NCBI RefSeq assembly: GCF_000321225.1
Contig: NW_004450660.1
Coordinates: forward strand, 601,673 to 665,672
Source of the DNA: Odobenus rosmarus divergens
Taxonomy: Eukaryota; Chordata; Mammalia; Carnivora; Odobenidae
Direction of reading: 5' to 3'
DNA: 64,000 nt
Positions 1 through 10,695 of this stretch are shown in pieces. Within the stretch, counting starts at the first letter, position 1; each line of letters begins with the position of its first letter. Made by a program: the position numbers and the translations under genes. The notes beneath the pieces were generated by a model that worked only from the letters and a program-made list of their open reading frames with translations, was not told where the DNA came from and made no database searches.

Positions 1-375
1 CGGCCCCCGCCGCCGCCGCCGCCCGCCGCCCTCCGCTTCCTCCCGCGCTTCCTCCCCGCGACCCCCCGACCCCCGGGCGAGGCGCGGCCGGCGGAAAAGC
101 TTGGTGGGGTGGCCGCGGCAGCGACACGCGCGGCCGGGCCCGGGAAAACAAAGGGGGGATGTGTGCGGCCGAAAGTCCGGAAACGGGGCGCCGGTGGGGG
201 CCGGGGGCCCGGGGGCGGGGCGCAGTTCTCCCTCTCGGAGCCTATTGTTTGCCGGGCGCACATCCACACGCGCTTGACAAGAAATTAACACATCCTGCCG
301 CCGCTTATCAACCCATCGACAGCCAAACAAACAGCACGAGGCTTTTGCGCCCGGGAGGGTTTCTAATGTGATGGC
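1..375. promoter_or_regulatory. CpG island (right edge), probable promoter or first-exon region
   Basis: The first 60 bases contain 13 CpG dinucleotides, including a run of GCC/CCG triplets at about 6-30, in a window that is otherwise AT-rich and CpG-poor. CpG density stays high to about 230 and fades by about 375. A GC-box of the Sp1 type (GGGGGCGGGG) lies at 211-220. An open frame at 159-371 could encode 70 residues, but it has no recognisable domain and is low-complexity Gly/Arg/Pro at its start, so I do not call it a gene. Neither a splice donor nor a direction of transcription is clear. The island continues off the left edge, so the gene it serves is not visible. Confidence 0.8.
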
Positions 376-613
376 CAGGCCCAGGAATTCTATCCCAAGC
401 CCATCCTAGAATTACCCCCTTTGTTTCAACACTGCCTTTGATATCATTTATGATTCTCACGCTACGACTGAGCTTTTAAAAAATGTATTATTATTATTAT
501 TTTGGGAGGGAGTATTCTTTAAATTTCCTAAGAGGGAAAATTCTGATTATCCCCGGAGTAATTTGATGATGATGACGATGATGATTTTGATACCAACATT
601 CATTTGGTTTTAA
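376..613. other. Unique flank of the CpG island with short simple repeats
   Basis: This is AT-rich sequence with a short ATT run at about 485-502 and a GAT-type run at about 565-592. No gene signal is visible. Confidence 0.6.
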
Positions 614-803
614 AATGTGCCAGGCACTATTCTAAGCACTTCGTATGTATTAATTCTTTACTCTGTAACAACCCTGTGAGTTCGTCATATTCTAGATGAG
701 GAGAGGAAGACACAGAGGGAACCCAAGAGCGCACAGAACTAATAGATGGGGTAGCTGGGATAGCAACTGAGTCCGCTAGTTCCAGAGTCCATACTCCTAA
801 CTT
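614..803 (-). mobile_element. MIR SINE, antisense
   Basis: On the + strand the order is GTGCCAGGCACTATTCTAAGCAC near 616, ACAACCCTGTGAG near 669, and a GATGAGGAGAGGAAGAC block near 696, then a degraded CTCC-ending head. This is the reverse of the MIR core and tail. It is strongly diverged, as expected for this old family. Confidence 0.75.
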
Positions 804-1379
804 CTGGAATGATGTCTTGCAACTTTTTTTTCACCTAGGCCTTGCCATGGTTTTGATTTTGATTTTATTTTGATTCCTAAAATAAAGGACATTTCTCAAG
901 ACCATGCTCTTTTCCAATTGGAAGCTGGTTATCTAGGAAATCTGGTAACAGCAAAAATTCACAAATCAGAGGAGCAAGGAACTTCATTAAGTATGTTTTT
1001 CCTTATTAATGATTTCCTACACTTTTTAGGACTTAGGCTTTCCCTGGGGTTTTAATGAAGGGTTGTCAAATTGAAATGGAATTTGTCACTTCTGTGAAAA
1101 GCACGTGTCATTTCTCTGGTAAGTGTTCAAATGGAAATCAAAGCAAAATGAGCACCAATAAATTTGAAACCAATTTATTAATCAACCTGGATAATGAGGC
1201 TGGAGTTTCAACTTTCTGATTTATCCAAGTTGGGTGAATGTGGTCTAAATTCCCCTCCGAAGAGTGACTGAGTCTGTTTTGTATAAATCTGGCCTCTGTT
1301 GTGTTGTTACAGAAAAATGGCAACCCTTTCTTCTACATTGTTTGAGCTGCAGAGGTCACCCCAGTTACCTTGTGCTGAG
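804..1379. other. Unique AT-rich sequence, nothing recognised
   Basis: I see no repeat consensus, no long frame with coding character and no RNA gene. Frames of about 60 codons occur at 870-1055 (+) and 1138-1323 (-), but neither looks like a known protein. Confidence 0.5.
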
Positions 1380-1603
1380 TTCTCACTAAGGTTCAGTGCT
1401 CTTTGGGGACAGAGGATGCACAAATGAGTAAGACACTCTTCATACCCAAAGCAATAAGTCACTGGCTTGCCAGGAAAGATAATAACCAGTAACTAAAAAT
1501 TGATGTGATAAGTGTTATATAATATGAAAGAAGAACACAGATGAGGGATCAATACTTCCACTTTGGGGTCAGAAAGCTATGGAGTTCAAATGTTTCAAAA
1601 CGC

Positions 1604-1801
1604 TTTTTTTTTTTTTTAAGATTTTATTTTTTTATTTGTGAGAGAGAGAGCGGGAGCAAGCACAAGCAGGGGGAGTGGCAGACAGAGGAAGAAGCAGACT
1701 CCCCGCTGAGCAAGGAGCCCAATATGGGACTCAGTCCCAGGACCCTGGGATCATGACCTGAGCGGAAGGCAGATGCTTTAACCGAGCCACCCAGGCGTCC
1801 C
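1604..1801 (-). mobile_element. Can-SINE (tRNA-Lys derived), antisense
   Basis: The element starts on the + strand with a T-run and AAGATTTTATTT (the reversed poly-A tail). A GA-rich stretch (reversed CT-rich tail) and the body GATCATGACCTGAGC follow. It ends with the reversed RNA polymerase III A-box head GAGCCACCCAGGCGTCC. No clear TSD was found, so this copy is probably not young. Confidence 0.92.
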
Positions 1802-1951
1802 AGGAGCATGGTGCATCTTAAGGGAGAATGGAAGGAGGCCAGGGTGGCTGCAGCTAGTGGAGTGAGGGGGACAGTGTGGTGAAAGATGAGGCTAGGGTGT
1901 GGGCAGGGCAATGCTATGCACACTCTATGGACCATGCTAGACCTTTGGGTC

Positions 1952-2153
1952 TTTTTTTTTTTTTTCTTTTAGAGAGAGAGAGAGAAGATGTGCATGTGGG
2001 AGGGTTGTTAAGAGGGGAGGGAGAGAGAATCTTAAGCAGGCTCCATGCTCAGCACAGAGCTCAAGGTGGGGCTCAGTCTCACAACCCTGAGATCATGACC
2101 TGAGCCAAAATCAAGAGTTGGCTTCTTAACCGACTGAGCCACCCAGGCACCCC
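1952..2153 (-). mobile_element. Can-SINE, antisense
   Basis: The order is T-run, AGAGAGAG tract, GAGATCATGACCTGAGCC and GAGCCACCCAGGCACCCC. It is flanked by a near-perfect duplication, ACCTTTGGGTC before and ACCTTTGTGTC after. Confidence 0.92.
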
Positions 2154-2214
2154 TATACCTTTGTGTCTTTATCTCATGATAAATGAATGCCATTTAAAGA
2201 TTTAGAAAGGATTG

Positions 2215-2216
<2 letters not shown>

Positions 2217-2263
<47 letters not shown>
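2217..2263. repeat. (AT)n microsatellite
   Basis: A pure AT dinucleotide run of about 47 bases. It is probably length-polymorphic and self-complementary. Confidence 0.95.
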
Positions 2264-2264
<1 letters not shown>

Positions 2265-2640
2265 CCCCATCCCCACTAGGTGGTTTTGCTATATAGAGAA
2301 CAGATTTGCGAGATGCTCTATTGTATTAGTTCAGTTCCAAGAGGAGAGCTGATTCAATGGCAATGGAAGGAAGGGGCAGGATGGAGCCATAGGTGTTTAG
2401 GAAGTTAAGATGAGAACGTGAAGAGAGATGGAAGGGAAAGAGAGGTGACAAAGAGGACCTCAACTATCCAGCTTATGAACCTAGATGGAGGAGGGAACCA
2501 CTCGTGAGTGCAGGCAATGTGGAAAATAGTCAGAGTTGTGGAGGGAGGTATAGTGATGAGTTCAGTGTTAGGTATATTGAGTTTCAGGTGCCTTTGAGTC
2601 ATCGAGATATCATCAAGTAGATGTGGCAGGCTATTTTTGC

Positions 2641-2936
2641 TTGGAATATGACATCCTTCTTTTCCAAGTATACCAATTCTTCAAGGTTCCATTAAAATTC
2701 CACTTCACCAGTTCTTTTGAACCTCAAAAATCTTGCCTTTGTCTGAATACATGTGAGACTCTTCCTACCCACAAATAACCTCTTATTTGTTACAGAAGAA
2801 CCTGAAGGTAGGTCCACACTAGGAAATAAGGAACCCAGTCTTTATGCCAAATGTTGCTTTTTGTGGAACATTTTTCATATTCCTGGTGTATATTTTAGGT
2901 ACTTGATATCTGAATAATAGTTAAAATATGTCTCAA
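2641..2936 (+). other. Possible old L2 fragment in otherwise unique DNA
   Basis: The stretch near 2650-2740 (TTCAAGGTTCC...CCACTTCACC...GAACCTC) loosely resembles the L2 3' region in sense orientation. The match is too weak to assign. Nothing else is seen. Confidence 0.25.
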
Positions 2937-3167
2937 GAGGCAGCTGGGTGGCTCATTCGGTTAAGCATCCAACTCTTGATTTTGGCTCAGGTCATGATCT
3001 CTGGACTGTGAGACTGAGCCCCTTTTCGGGCTCCGTGCTGGGTGTTGAGTCTGCTTGAGATTCTCTTCCTCCCTCTTCCTCTGCCCCTCCCCCCTGCCCC
3101 ACTCTCTTTCTCTCTCTCTGTCTCTCTCTCTCTCTCTTTATATATATATATTTCAAAATAAATAAAA
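2937..3167 (+). mobile_element. Can-SINE, sense, older copy
   Basis: The head GGGTGGCTCATTCGGTTAAG is followed by CTCAGGTCATGATCTCTGG, then a CTGCTTGAGATTCTCTTCC segment and a long CT tract. It ends in (TA)n and CAAAATAAATAAAA. The TTGAGATTC segment and the long CT tract mark an older subfamily than the copies whose antisense body is AGAAGCAGACTCC. Confidence 0.9.
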
Positions 3168-3380
3168 GGGTAAGATGTAACGACAGAGAAAGAGAGCAAC
3201 ACAGATGGAAAAGTTTTGCTGATGATTATAACTATCACTTACTGAGTTTACTACTGGACAGTCATTTTTGTTTGTCTAATCCATCCCCATATTCACAATA
3301 GCCCTTTTCAATTAAGAAATAAAGACCCAGAATGCTAATACAGAAGTGAAAGTCTATTCATCTTAAATTGCTTCTGTGCA

Positions 3381-3436
3381 GTATGTATGTGATGTGTGAT
3401 GTGTGATGTGTGTGTGTGTGTGTGTGTGATGTGTTG
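3381..3436. repeat. (TG)n / GATGTG microsatellite
   Basis: Imperfect GATGTG units lead into a pure TG run at about 3408-3428. This is alternating purine-pyrimidine sequence. Confidence 0.9.
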
Positions 3437-4635
3437 ATGGGCCTGGAGATGATACCTCTACTTAGGAAATTTTCTCTCTCAGGTAAGGATATGCTGGGTG
3501 GATAGAACTAGCCTCCTTTCTTTATTCCTGTGTGTCATTGCTGTTCTTTCAACAGTACAACTCCCGTATGGGTGCAGACGTTAGCAACCAATATTCTTTG
3601 AACTCTGCATCTCCTTTTATGCTTTCTGAGTAGTATCGGTAGGAAGGTAAAGAGGGAAAAATCAGAATTCATAGTTTTCTGTTCATAACCCAAACACGAC
3701 CTCACTAGTTTTGAAGCAATCTATTTCCTATTATTTCTTAAGACCTGCAGAGTATTAGAGTTAAAACATGATCACCAACATTAATTCATCACCCAGTGAA
3801 CACTTTCCTTTTTATAACATGGCAGATACACCTCATAAAGTTCTGGGTTGATAGGAAACCCGAAAGTCATCTCGGTGAAACTTCTAACTGAGGTTCTTAA
3901 GAATTCATGTGAAGACGAGTTCACTATTTTTCAAGACACCCATCTCATCAATAGAAATCCAATTCAAATTCAAGAATGTGAGGAATTTGAAGGGACTACA
4001 ATAGCTTTCAAGTACTATTATGTACCCTTTTCATAAGATCTCTGATATTCATCATGTATTCTCTTTGAACTCCTTCAAAAATGTGAGATGAGCTCAATTA
4101 TTTTTTTGTTTATTTGTTTTATGAATCTCTCAAATCACTGAAAACTGTTCTTTGGACCTCCTCTCATAGACCGTGTGTAACAATTTCATTGTGTTACACA
4201 TGTGATAGATTTCAAGATCTCTCACTATCAAAATTGCCCTTCTCTGGATGATTCATGTAAGATAACAGGAAAAAAAAAAAGAGACACAGTACTTCAGGTG
4301 TGACTGACAAATACCAAATAAGGACACTGAGCAGAGTCAGGGCTGATCTACTTACCAACTGTACATCTTTGAAAGCATTATTTCGTTATCCTCAAGTGCA
4401 GATAGTTCCTTGGGAGTTAGATGAACTATTTGCTGGCACCCAATTAAGCTAAAAAAAAAAAGTTCTAGAACCTCACTACTAAATTTGTTAATCTGGATAC
4501 TCAAGTTTTTAAAACACAGGCAAAATGTGTGTGATTAATTTGTTTGACTCTTGCTATTTTGTGTGTTTGTTTTCATTCTGTATCCATGGAAACTGTAGAC
4601 ATACATATTTCTGGTTAACCAACAGTCTTGCCTAG
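3437..4635. other. Unique sequence, nothing recognised
   Basis: About 1.2 kb of AT-rich DNA with short A-runs near 4270 and 4453. No repeat family, RNA gene or credible exon was seen. The 62-codon frame at 3848-4036 has no recognisable motif. Confidence 0.5.
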
Positions 4636-5121
4636 TTTTTTTTTTTTATTGAGGTATAATTGACATACAACATTATATTATAGTTTGAAGTGAACAACAT
4701 AATGTATATAACATATATATTGTATATATTGAGAAATGATCACTACAATAATTCTGGCTAACATCTGTTACCATACATGGTTACTGACTTTTCTTGTGAT
4801 GAGAACTTTTAAGACCTACTCTCTTAGGAACTACTAAATACGCAATACCTTATTTTTAACTATAGTTGCCATGCTGTACATTCCATCCCATGATTTATTT
4901 ATTTTATAACTGGAAGTTTGTACTTTTTGACCCCCTTCACCCATTTCACCCACTCCCAACCCGGGCTATGGCAACCACCAAACTCTTCTTTGTATCTATG
5001 ACCTTGTATGAATTTGGGATTTTTGGTTTTGTTTGTTTTAGATTCCACATATACAGGAGATCATACAGTAGTTGTCTTTTTCTCTCTGACTTATTTCACT
5101 TAGCATAATGCCCTCAAGGTT
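4636..5121 (-). mobile_element. L1 3' end, antisense
   Basis: It opens with a T-run (reversed poly-A) and ATTGAGGTATAATTGACATA, a well-known reversed L1 3'-UTR sequence. It continues through CTGTACATTCCATCCC and CACATATACAGGAGATCATA to CATAATGCCCTCAAGGT, where the L1 match stops. Confidence 0.85.
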
Positions 5122-5359
5122 TCTTCTTTTGTTGTTGTTTTTGTATTTTGTTTTTGTTTTAGATAATTTTCTTGAGAACTTGATTCAGCAAAGAATCCCC
5201 CCACATGATTTAAACAGCTACATATATTCCCTCTCTCTATGGGGTTTATGGAAATATGGATATATGTAAATTATAGTTATATAGATACAAACACTATACT
5301 AGAAATTTAGAATATTTCCTGAGCTGCCTCTCTCCTTGTTGACTTGTGTTTTAACCAAA

Positions 5360-5422
5360 CTTTATACAGAAAAAAAGAATGAAATCTTGCTCTTGCCAAC
5401 AACATGGATGGACCTTGGATTT
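5360..5422 (+). mobile_element. Short L1 fragment in the opposite orientation
   Basis: The AAAAAGAATGAAATCTTGC and AACATGGATGGACCTTGGA strings match sense L1 sequence. This sequence lies immediately upstream of the point where the antisense fragment at 4636-5121 breaks off. About 240 bases of unassigned AT-rich sequence separate the two pieces. Confidence 0.5.
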
Positions 5423-5955
5423 TTTTTTTTAATTCACTTGAAAAAATTAATTACAGAAAATGTCACTCTTTTTGATACACAGTTCCATGAGTTTTCATAA
5501 ATGTAAACAGTCAAATAACAACCAACACAATGAAGGTACAAAATAGTCTATCATCACAAGCATTCCCCTGTGTTACTTAGTAGCAAATACCCCACCCCTC
5601 ACCTCCATTGCTTCTGGAAACCTCTGGTATATTGTTTTTCCTATAATTGTTCTTTTCCAGAATGTTATATTAACAGAGTTATGTCCATGTCTTAGCAATT
5701 ATGGATAAACCTGCTATAAATGTTGTGTACAGGGTTTGTGTGAACCTAAGTTTACATGTCTTTCTGGTAAATACCATAGAGCAGTGAGGGGCTGATGGAT
5801 CATATGGGTAAGAGATGAGTAACTGATTAAGAAACTGCCAAACTCATTTCCAAAGTGACTATCATTTTTCATTCCTACCAGCAACATATGGAAAGATATT
5901 CCATATATTCTTTATTATCTTTTCATTGTCCATGGTATCAATAGTTATGACCCTC
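5423..5955 (-). mobile_element. Ancient L1M 3' region, antisense
   Basis: Strings typical of reversed, very old L1 appear in order: CAGTTCCATGAGTTTTCATA, GGCTGATGGATCATATGGGT, AAGAAACTGCCAAACTC, and ATTCCTACCAGCAACATATG. Divergence is high. Confidence 0.65.
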
Positions 5956-6323
5956 TATTCTGACGGTGGGGTAATTTATGTCTTCTCTCTCTTTTGTGGT
6001 TAGCTTGGCTAGAAAGTGATACATTTGCTGCTATTTTCAAGGAAATCACTTTCAATATTTTTGATTTCCCCTTTTGCTTCCTTGTTTTCAATTTCTTTGA
6101 TTTCTTTCCAAATGGGTATTTCCTTTCTGCTTGTTTTAGGTTTGGTTTGCTCTTCTTTCTCTAATTTCTTAAGAAGAAAGCTTACATTATTGATTTTAGA
6201 CCTTTCTTCTTGGAGAAATGACCACCTTATCATTATGTAATATCCCACCTTTATTCCTGATCATCTTACTTGTTCTAGAGTTCTCTTTGCTTAAAATTAA
6301 TATAGCTCCTCCGACTTTCTTTT

Positions 6324-6339
6324 TTTTTTGTATTTTGCT

Positions 6340-6382
<43 letters not shown>

Positions 6383-6606
6383 TTTTGTTATGTTAATCAT
6401 CATACATTACATCATTAGTTTTTGATGTAGTGTTCCATGATTCATTGTTTGCATATAATACCCAGTGCTCCATGCAGTATGTGCCCTCTTTAATACCCAT
6501 CACCAGGCTAACCCATCCCCCCACCCCCCTCCCCTCTAGAACCCTCAGTTTGTTTTTCAGAGTCCATAGTCTCTCATGGTTTGTCTCCCCCTCCGATTTC
6601 CTCCCT
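6324..6606 (-). mobile_element. Younger carnivore-type L1 3' end nested in the old L1
   Basis: A long TTTA-repeat (the reversed A-rich tail, about 6338-6385) is followed by AATCATCATACATTACATC, GTTCCATGATTCATTGTTTG, CCCAGTGCTCCATGCAG and AGAGTCCATAGTCTCTCATG. These are typical of the reversed 3' UTR of carnivore-lineage L1. An ACTTTCTTTTT duplication flanks it at 6314-6324 and 6607-6617. The right copy continues into the interrupted old L1 sequence. It is strongly 5'-truncated, with only about 280 bases kept. Confidence 0.8.
6338..6385. repeat. (TTTA)n tail microsatellite
   Basis: About twelve TTTA units form the tail of the nested L1. A-rich tails of retroelements often grow into such tetranucleotide arrays. 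Confidence 0.9.
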
Positions 6607-8517
6607 ACTTTCTTTTTGATTAGTATTAGCATGACATTTCCTTTTCTGTCCCCTTACATTTAACCTATTTGAGTCATTATATTTAAAGTTGGGTTCTTGT
6701 AGATAGCACATAGTTGGGTCTTTTTTTCATCCAATTGGACAAGCTCTTTCTTTAAATAGGTATGTTTGGACAATTCAAATTTAAAGTGTTTATTGATATA
6801 GTTAGATTAAAATTTACCATCTTTATAACTGTTTTCTATCTGTGGCCTTTGTATTTTGTTTCTTCCTCTCTCCTAGACTTCTTTTTCTGCATATTCTGGT
6901 TTTACATAAGCAGCTTATATGATGATTCCCATTTATCTTCTCCCTTGACATATCATTTGTATTTAAATTTTTTGAGGAATTACCCTCTAGTTGTAAGATA
7001 TATTTTTAATTAATCTAAGTCTACCTTCAAATGACAATATATCACTTCACAGGGAGTACAGGTAACATAAAGGACTCTTCAAAATTCCTCTCTCCCATTC
7101 CTATGACATTGCTGTTATTTATTTTACTTTTCCATATGCTATGAATACCCAAATACATTGTTACTGCTATCATCTTAAACAGCAGTTACATTTTAAATCA
7201 GTCAAGACAAAGAAAAAATGGAATAATATTCTTTTCTGTCTGAAAAATATTTTTTTTACATTTCTTATGGGACGGCTCTACTGATAAGGAATTCCCTCAG
7301 TTTTTGTTGCCAAGAAAGTCTTTGATTATCGTTCATTTTTTGAAGGATACTTTTGTTGGGTATAGAATTCTAGGTTGGTAGGGTTTTCTTTTTCTTTTTT
7401 TTCCCTTTCAATACTTGATAGATTTTACTGAAATTTCTTTCTGCTTGCATGGTTTCTGATGAGCACTGGCTCTACCTTATATCCTTACTCCTCTGCAGGT
7501 CAGGTTCCCATCCACCACCCCACCCCCCCCAGCTTCCTTGGAGATTTTCACTTTTTCTTTGGTTTTCTGAGTTTAATATCATATGTCTAGGGTATGAATT
7601 TTTTGTTATCCTTCTGGGTGTTCTCTGAGCATCTTAGATCTGTGGTTTGGTGTCTGTCATTAATCTTTTAAAATTCTTGGCTATTATTTCTTTAAGTAAT
7701 TTTTCTTCCCTACTGTTTCATTTCTTTTTGATATTCCAGTTGCATATACGTTATACCTTTTAATATTATTGCATAAGTCTTAGATGTTCTGTAATGTTTG
7801 TTTCATTCCTTAATTTTCTCTTTGTGTTTCAGTTGGGAAGTTTCTATCAACCTATTTGCAAGTTAGCTGATTCTTTCTATGGCTGTGTCAATTGTATTGA
7901 TGAGCCTCTTGATGGCATCTTCATTTCTGTTACTGTTTTGTTTTGTTTTTTTAATTTCTAGCATTTCTTTTGATTCTTTCTTAGAGTTGCCATCTCACTG
8001 CTTGCATTATCCATCTGATCTTACATTTTGCCTAATTATTTTCATTAAATCCTTTAACACATTAATTGTGCTTATTTTAAATTCCTTGTCAGACAATGTT
8101 GGTATCTGTTCCATGCCTGAGCCTTGTTCTGATGATTACTCTGTCTTTTCACAGTGTTTTTCTTTCCTTTTGTGATTTTTTGCACCTGTTGTTGAAATTT
8201 GGGGATGACAGGAACTGAGGTTAAAAAAAAAAGGCTTTAGAGTGAGGATTTAAATTAATCTAGCTAGGGAGTGGATTGTGTTTAATGGTTGTAGCTACAG
8301 GTGCCAGAGGCTTCTATTACCTTCAATGACCTTGTTTTTATCTGCTCTTGCTTTGTGGTTTCCCTTTTTACTGTTTCTCAGAAACAGTCTGTGTCCTAAA
8401 GCACTTTCTGTCATAACTTACTATTTTTATTACTGGAGGTTTGTTAATGTGGTGGTAGAGTGTAGCGGAGGGAGTTAACATTTTTATCAGGTCTCAGTCT
8501 TTTAGTGGGCTCATTTC

Positions 8518-8737
8518 TTTTTTTTTTTTTGTAAGATTCATTTACTTTAGAGAGAGGGAGGGAGAGGGAGAGTGAGAGAGAGAGAACACACAAGTTGGGG
8601 AGGGGCAGAGGGAGAGGGAGAAAGAGTCTTAAGCAGACCATGCTGAGTGTGCAGAGCTTGATGCCAGGGCTTGATCTCACGACTTGAGCCAAAACCAAGA
8701 GTTGGCTGTGTAACCAACTGCACCACCCAGGCGTCCC
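8518..8737 (-). mobile_element. Can-SINE, antisense, inserted in old L1
   Basis: A T-run and GTAAGATTCATTTACTTTAGA lead into a long GA tract. The body carries GATCTCACGACTTGAGCC, and the end is CACCACCCAGGCGTCCC. The imperfect flanks GGGCTCATTTCTT and AGGTTCACTTCTT look like a decayed TSD. Confidence 0.9.
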
Positions 8738-9440
8738 TAGTAGGTTCACTTCTTAGAAGTGTAGACTTCAGAGGTATTTTGTCCCTCCTCCTGGAGTAGA
8801 GCTATTTCTCTACCTTTTACCTCTTGTCCATTACCTAGCTACCCCAATCCCAATCTATTTCCTCGAAACCTTCTCCTCTGTTAACTATGGTTCTTGTTTA
8901 TTTATTTTCCTGAGATGTGATAAAGAAGCTGGTGTGGGCTGGTGTGGGGCAGAGCTGTCTTCCCTCAACTGGGATAAAATTTCAGAAGTGCCCTTTGGAA
9001 ATGTCCTACCCCAGGTAGACCAGGCTTTTTTAGGTAGAAAAGTCTGGAAGGGTTTCACTATGGCTCCTCTTCCTCTTCATTGACAGGACAGCCTGGGGAA
9101 ATTTTACCTGTATTCACCATGAAAATGTGGTGGGGTTCATGGAGAGATAGTCCACAAAAGTTTGAGATTCCATCCAGTGACTATGACCCCCAGGAGCTTC
9201 TCCCTTTCATACTTGTCTGCACTCAATCTCCTTATTTTATGCAGTCCACTCAAACACCCTTGAGATATTAATTACTGTCAGCTCTATTGAGATCAAGGAC
9301 AGAGATGCTAGAGCAGATATGCCCTAGCATTGAGATCTCTTTGCACAGCAAACTCCAGCTACTCCTTCTCTCCCCCTGAACAACTCAAATGAAGTCTTAC
9401 TCTCAGTCCCTTACAACAGTAGAAACTAACTATATTGTAG

Positions 9441-10182
9441 TCAACCTATCTTATATGGCTTTGAAGGAGTAGGGGAAAGAGAGACTTTCCAAGGCTATTT
9501 AACCCATAACTTTCTCACTTTGTTGCTCTCCTAAACAAGTTTATGGGCTGCCATATTTTACTTTTGAAGATACTTTCACCAGAATTTTGGAGACAGGCAT
9601 TTGTTGTTTCTAGCAATGTGGGGATGAAGCAGAAGTTGACTCTCAAAAGTTTTTTTTTTTTTTCCTGTATTATCCCACCACAGCTTTCCATGTGCCTCAT
9701 GTACCATCCTCTATACACAAAAGGTAAAACAGAGTTCTGTTTCTCCTCTGGTTTTGCATAGTTTCCATACTGCTGTCTTATCTCCATTTTTCCTCTGAGG
9801 GATTGATTTTCCAGAAGGGAACAAACACTTTTAAGAACCATTTGGTTAAACAATAGTTGCCATGTTTACAGATGTATATCAAGAACTCTTATGTGTTGGG
9901 CAGTCTTTTACAGTGTGAAGACAAAGGGAAAATGAAGATGTGACCCACTCCTAACTCCTAGAAAGTTTGCCACCTGTTGGAGGAGAGACATAGATAAATA
10001 CATAATTGCTATAGTTATCTGCAAAGTTTTATGAAAACACAATACTGTCTTCCTCTAAGACAGTAATATTGTTTGGGAAAATCTGAATTTTGTCAAATCT
10101 TGGTGACACCTGCTTACTTTGCTTATTATTCTAAGTATCAATACATAAACATCTGAGGTTGTTCTCATCCATAACTATAATT
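9441..10182. other. Unique sequence, nothing recognised
   Basis: This stretch has a T-run at about 9650-9663. Overlapping frames at 9515-9853 (-) and 9543-9761 (+) show no known domain. No repeat consensus was recognised. Confidence 0.45.
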
Positions 10183-10360
10183 CATTGGTTCTCAACTTTG
10201 GCTTCACATTATAATCACCAAGAAGTCTTTAAAAGAAAGAAGAAAAAAAAAAAGGAAAAAACAAAACAAAACACAACACTTTCCAATTTCAAATATTCTG
10301 CCTGGATAATTCATATTCTTAAAAGCTCCCCAGGTTAATTTCTCTCCAGTTGAGAATCAT
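10183..10360 (+). mobile_element. MER5-like hAT (Charlie-group) non-autonomous DNA transposon
   Basis: The left end CATTGGTTCTCAACTTTGG and the right end CCAGTTGAGAATCAT are complementary, as expected for terminal inverted repeats of the MER5 group. The inside has ATAATCACCAAGAAGTCTTT. An A-rich expansion at about 10209-10281 disrupts the middle. Confidence 0.65.
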
Positions 10361-10695
10361 AGTTACAGATCTTTTCATGTCTCACCTGTTATTTTTGCTA
10401 ATATTAGATTCTTCTATTTTGTATAATGGCATTCTCTTTTTCAAATTTCAGTGTAAATCATTTTTATCCAACTTAGCAAATTACCTGCCAAACATTGCCA
10501 TTCTTGCTGGTTTTTCTGAGATGTGCTCTATTTCCCTGTTGGGAGGTAGTATCTAAGGGTGCAGAAAACAAATTTTTAACAAACCAACTAAATTTCAGTA
10601 CAGAACTTTCTGAAGCATTTAACTATATCAGACATGTCATCAGGAGAGTGTTTTAGTTCAGCTTTTTTAGTACATTATCAAAAATATTATATGGG

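Larger units (their letters stand above)
1380..2640 (-). mobile_element. Ancient L2-like LINE relic, antisense, interrupted
   Basis: Blocks at about 1410-1560, 1801-1950 and 2310-2640 resemble the reverse complement of L2-type sequence. Examples are the GGAAGGAGGCCAGGGTGGCT block near 1829 and the TCAGTGTTAGG...TGAGTTTCAGGTGCC block near 2561-2592. Two Can-SINEs and an (AT)n tract separate the blocks. Divergence is high, so the family call is tentative. Confidence 0.4.
5990..9440 (-). mobile_element. Ancient L1M body and 5' region, antisense, interrupted
   Basis: Diverged reversed L1 runs through the stretch. The order is TTGTTTTAGGTTTGGTTTGC near 6131, GTTGGGTTCTTGTAGATAGC near 6688, AGAATTCTAGGTTGGTAGGG near 7364, GTGTTCTCTGAGCATC near 7618, and the region around 7900-8110 that resembles antisense L1 ORF1 coiled-coil sequence. 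AGGTCTCAGTCTTTTAGTG is near 8489, with a 5'-UTR-like remainder to about 9440. All reading frames are broken. A younger L1 end (6324-6606) and a Can-SINE (8518-8737) interrupt it. Confidence 0.65.

Noticed and set aside
159..371. 70-codon open frame in the CpG island as a protein
   Set aside because: The translation is low-complexity at its start, has no recognisable domain and arises from GC-rich DNA, where stops are rare.
7879..8175. 98-codon hydrophobic plus-strand frame
   Set aside because: It is the wrong strand of the ancient L1 ORF1 region.
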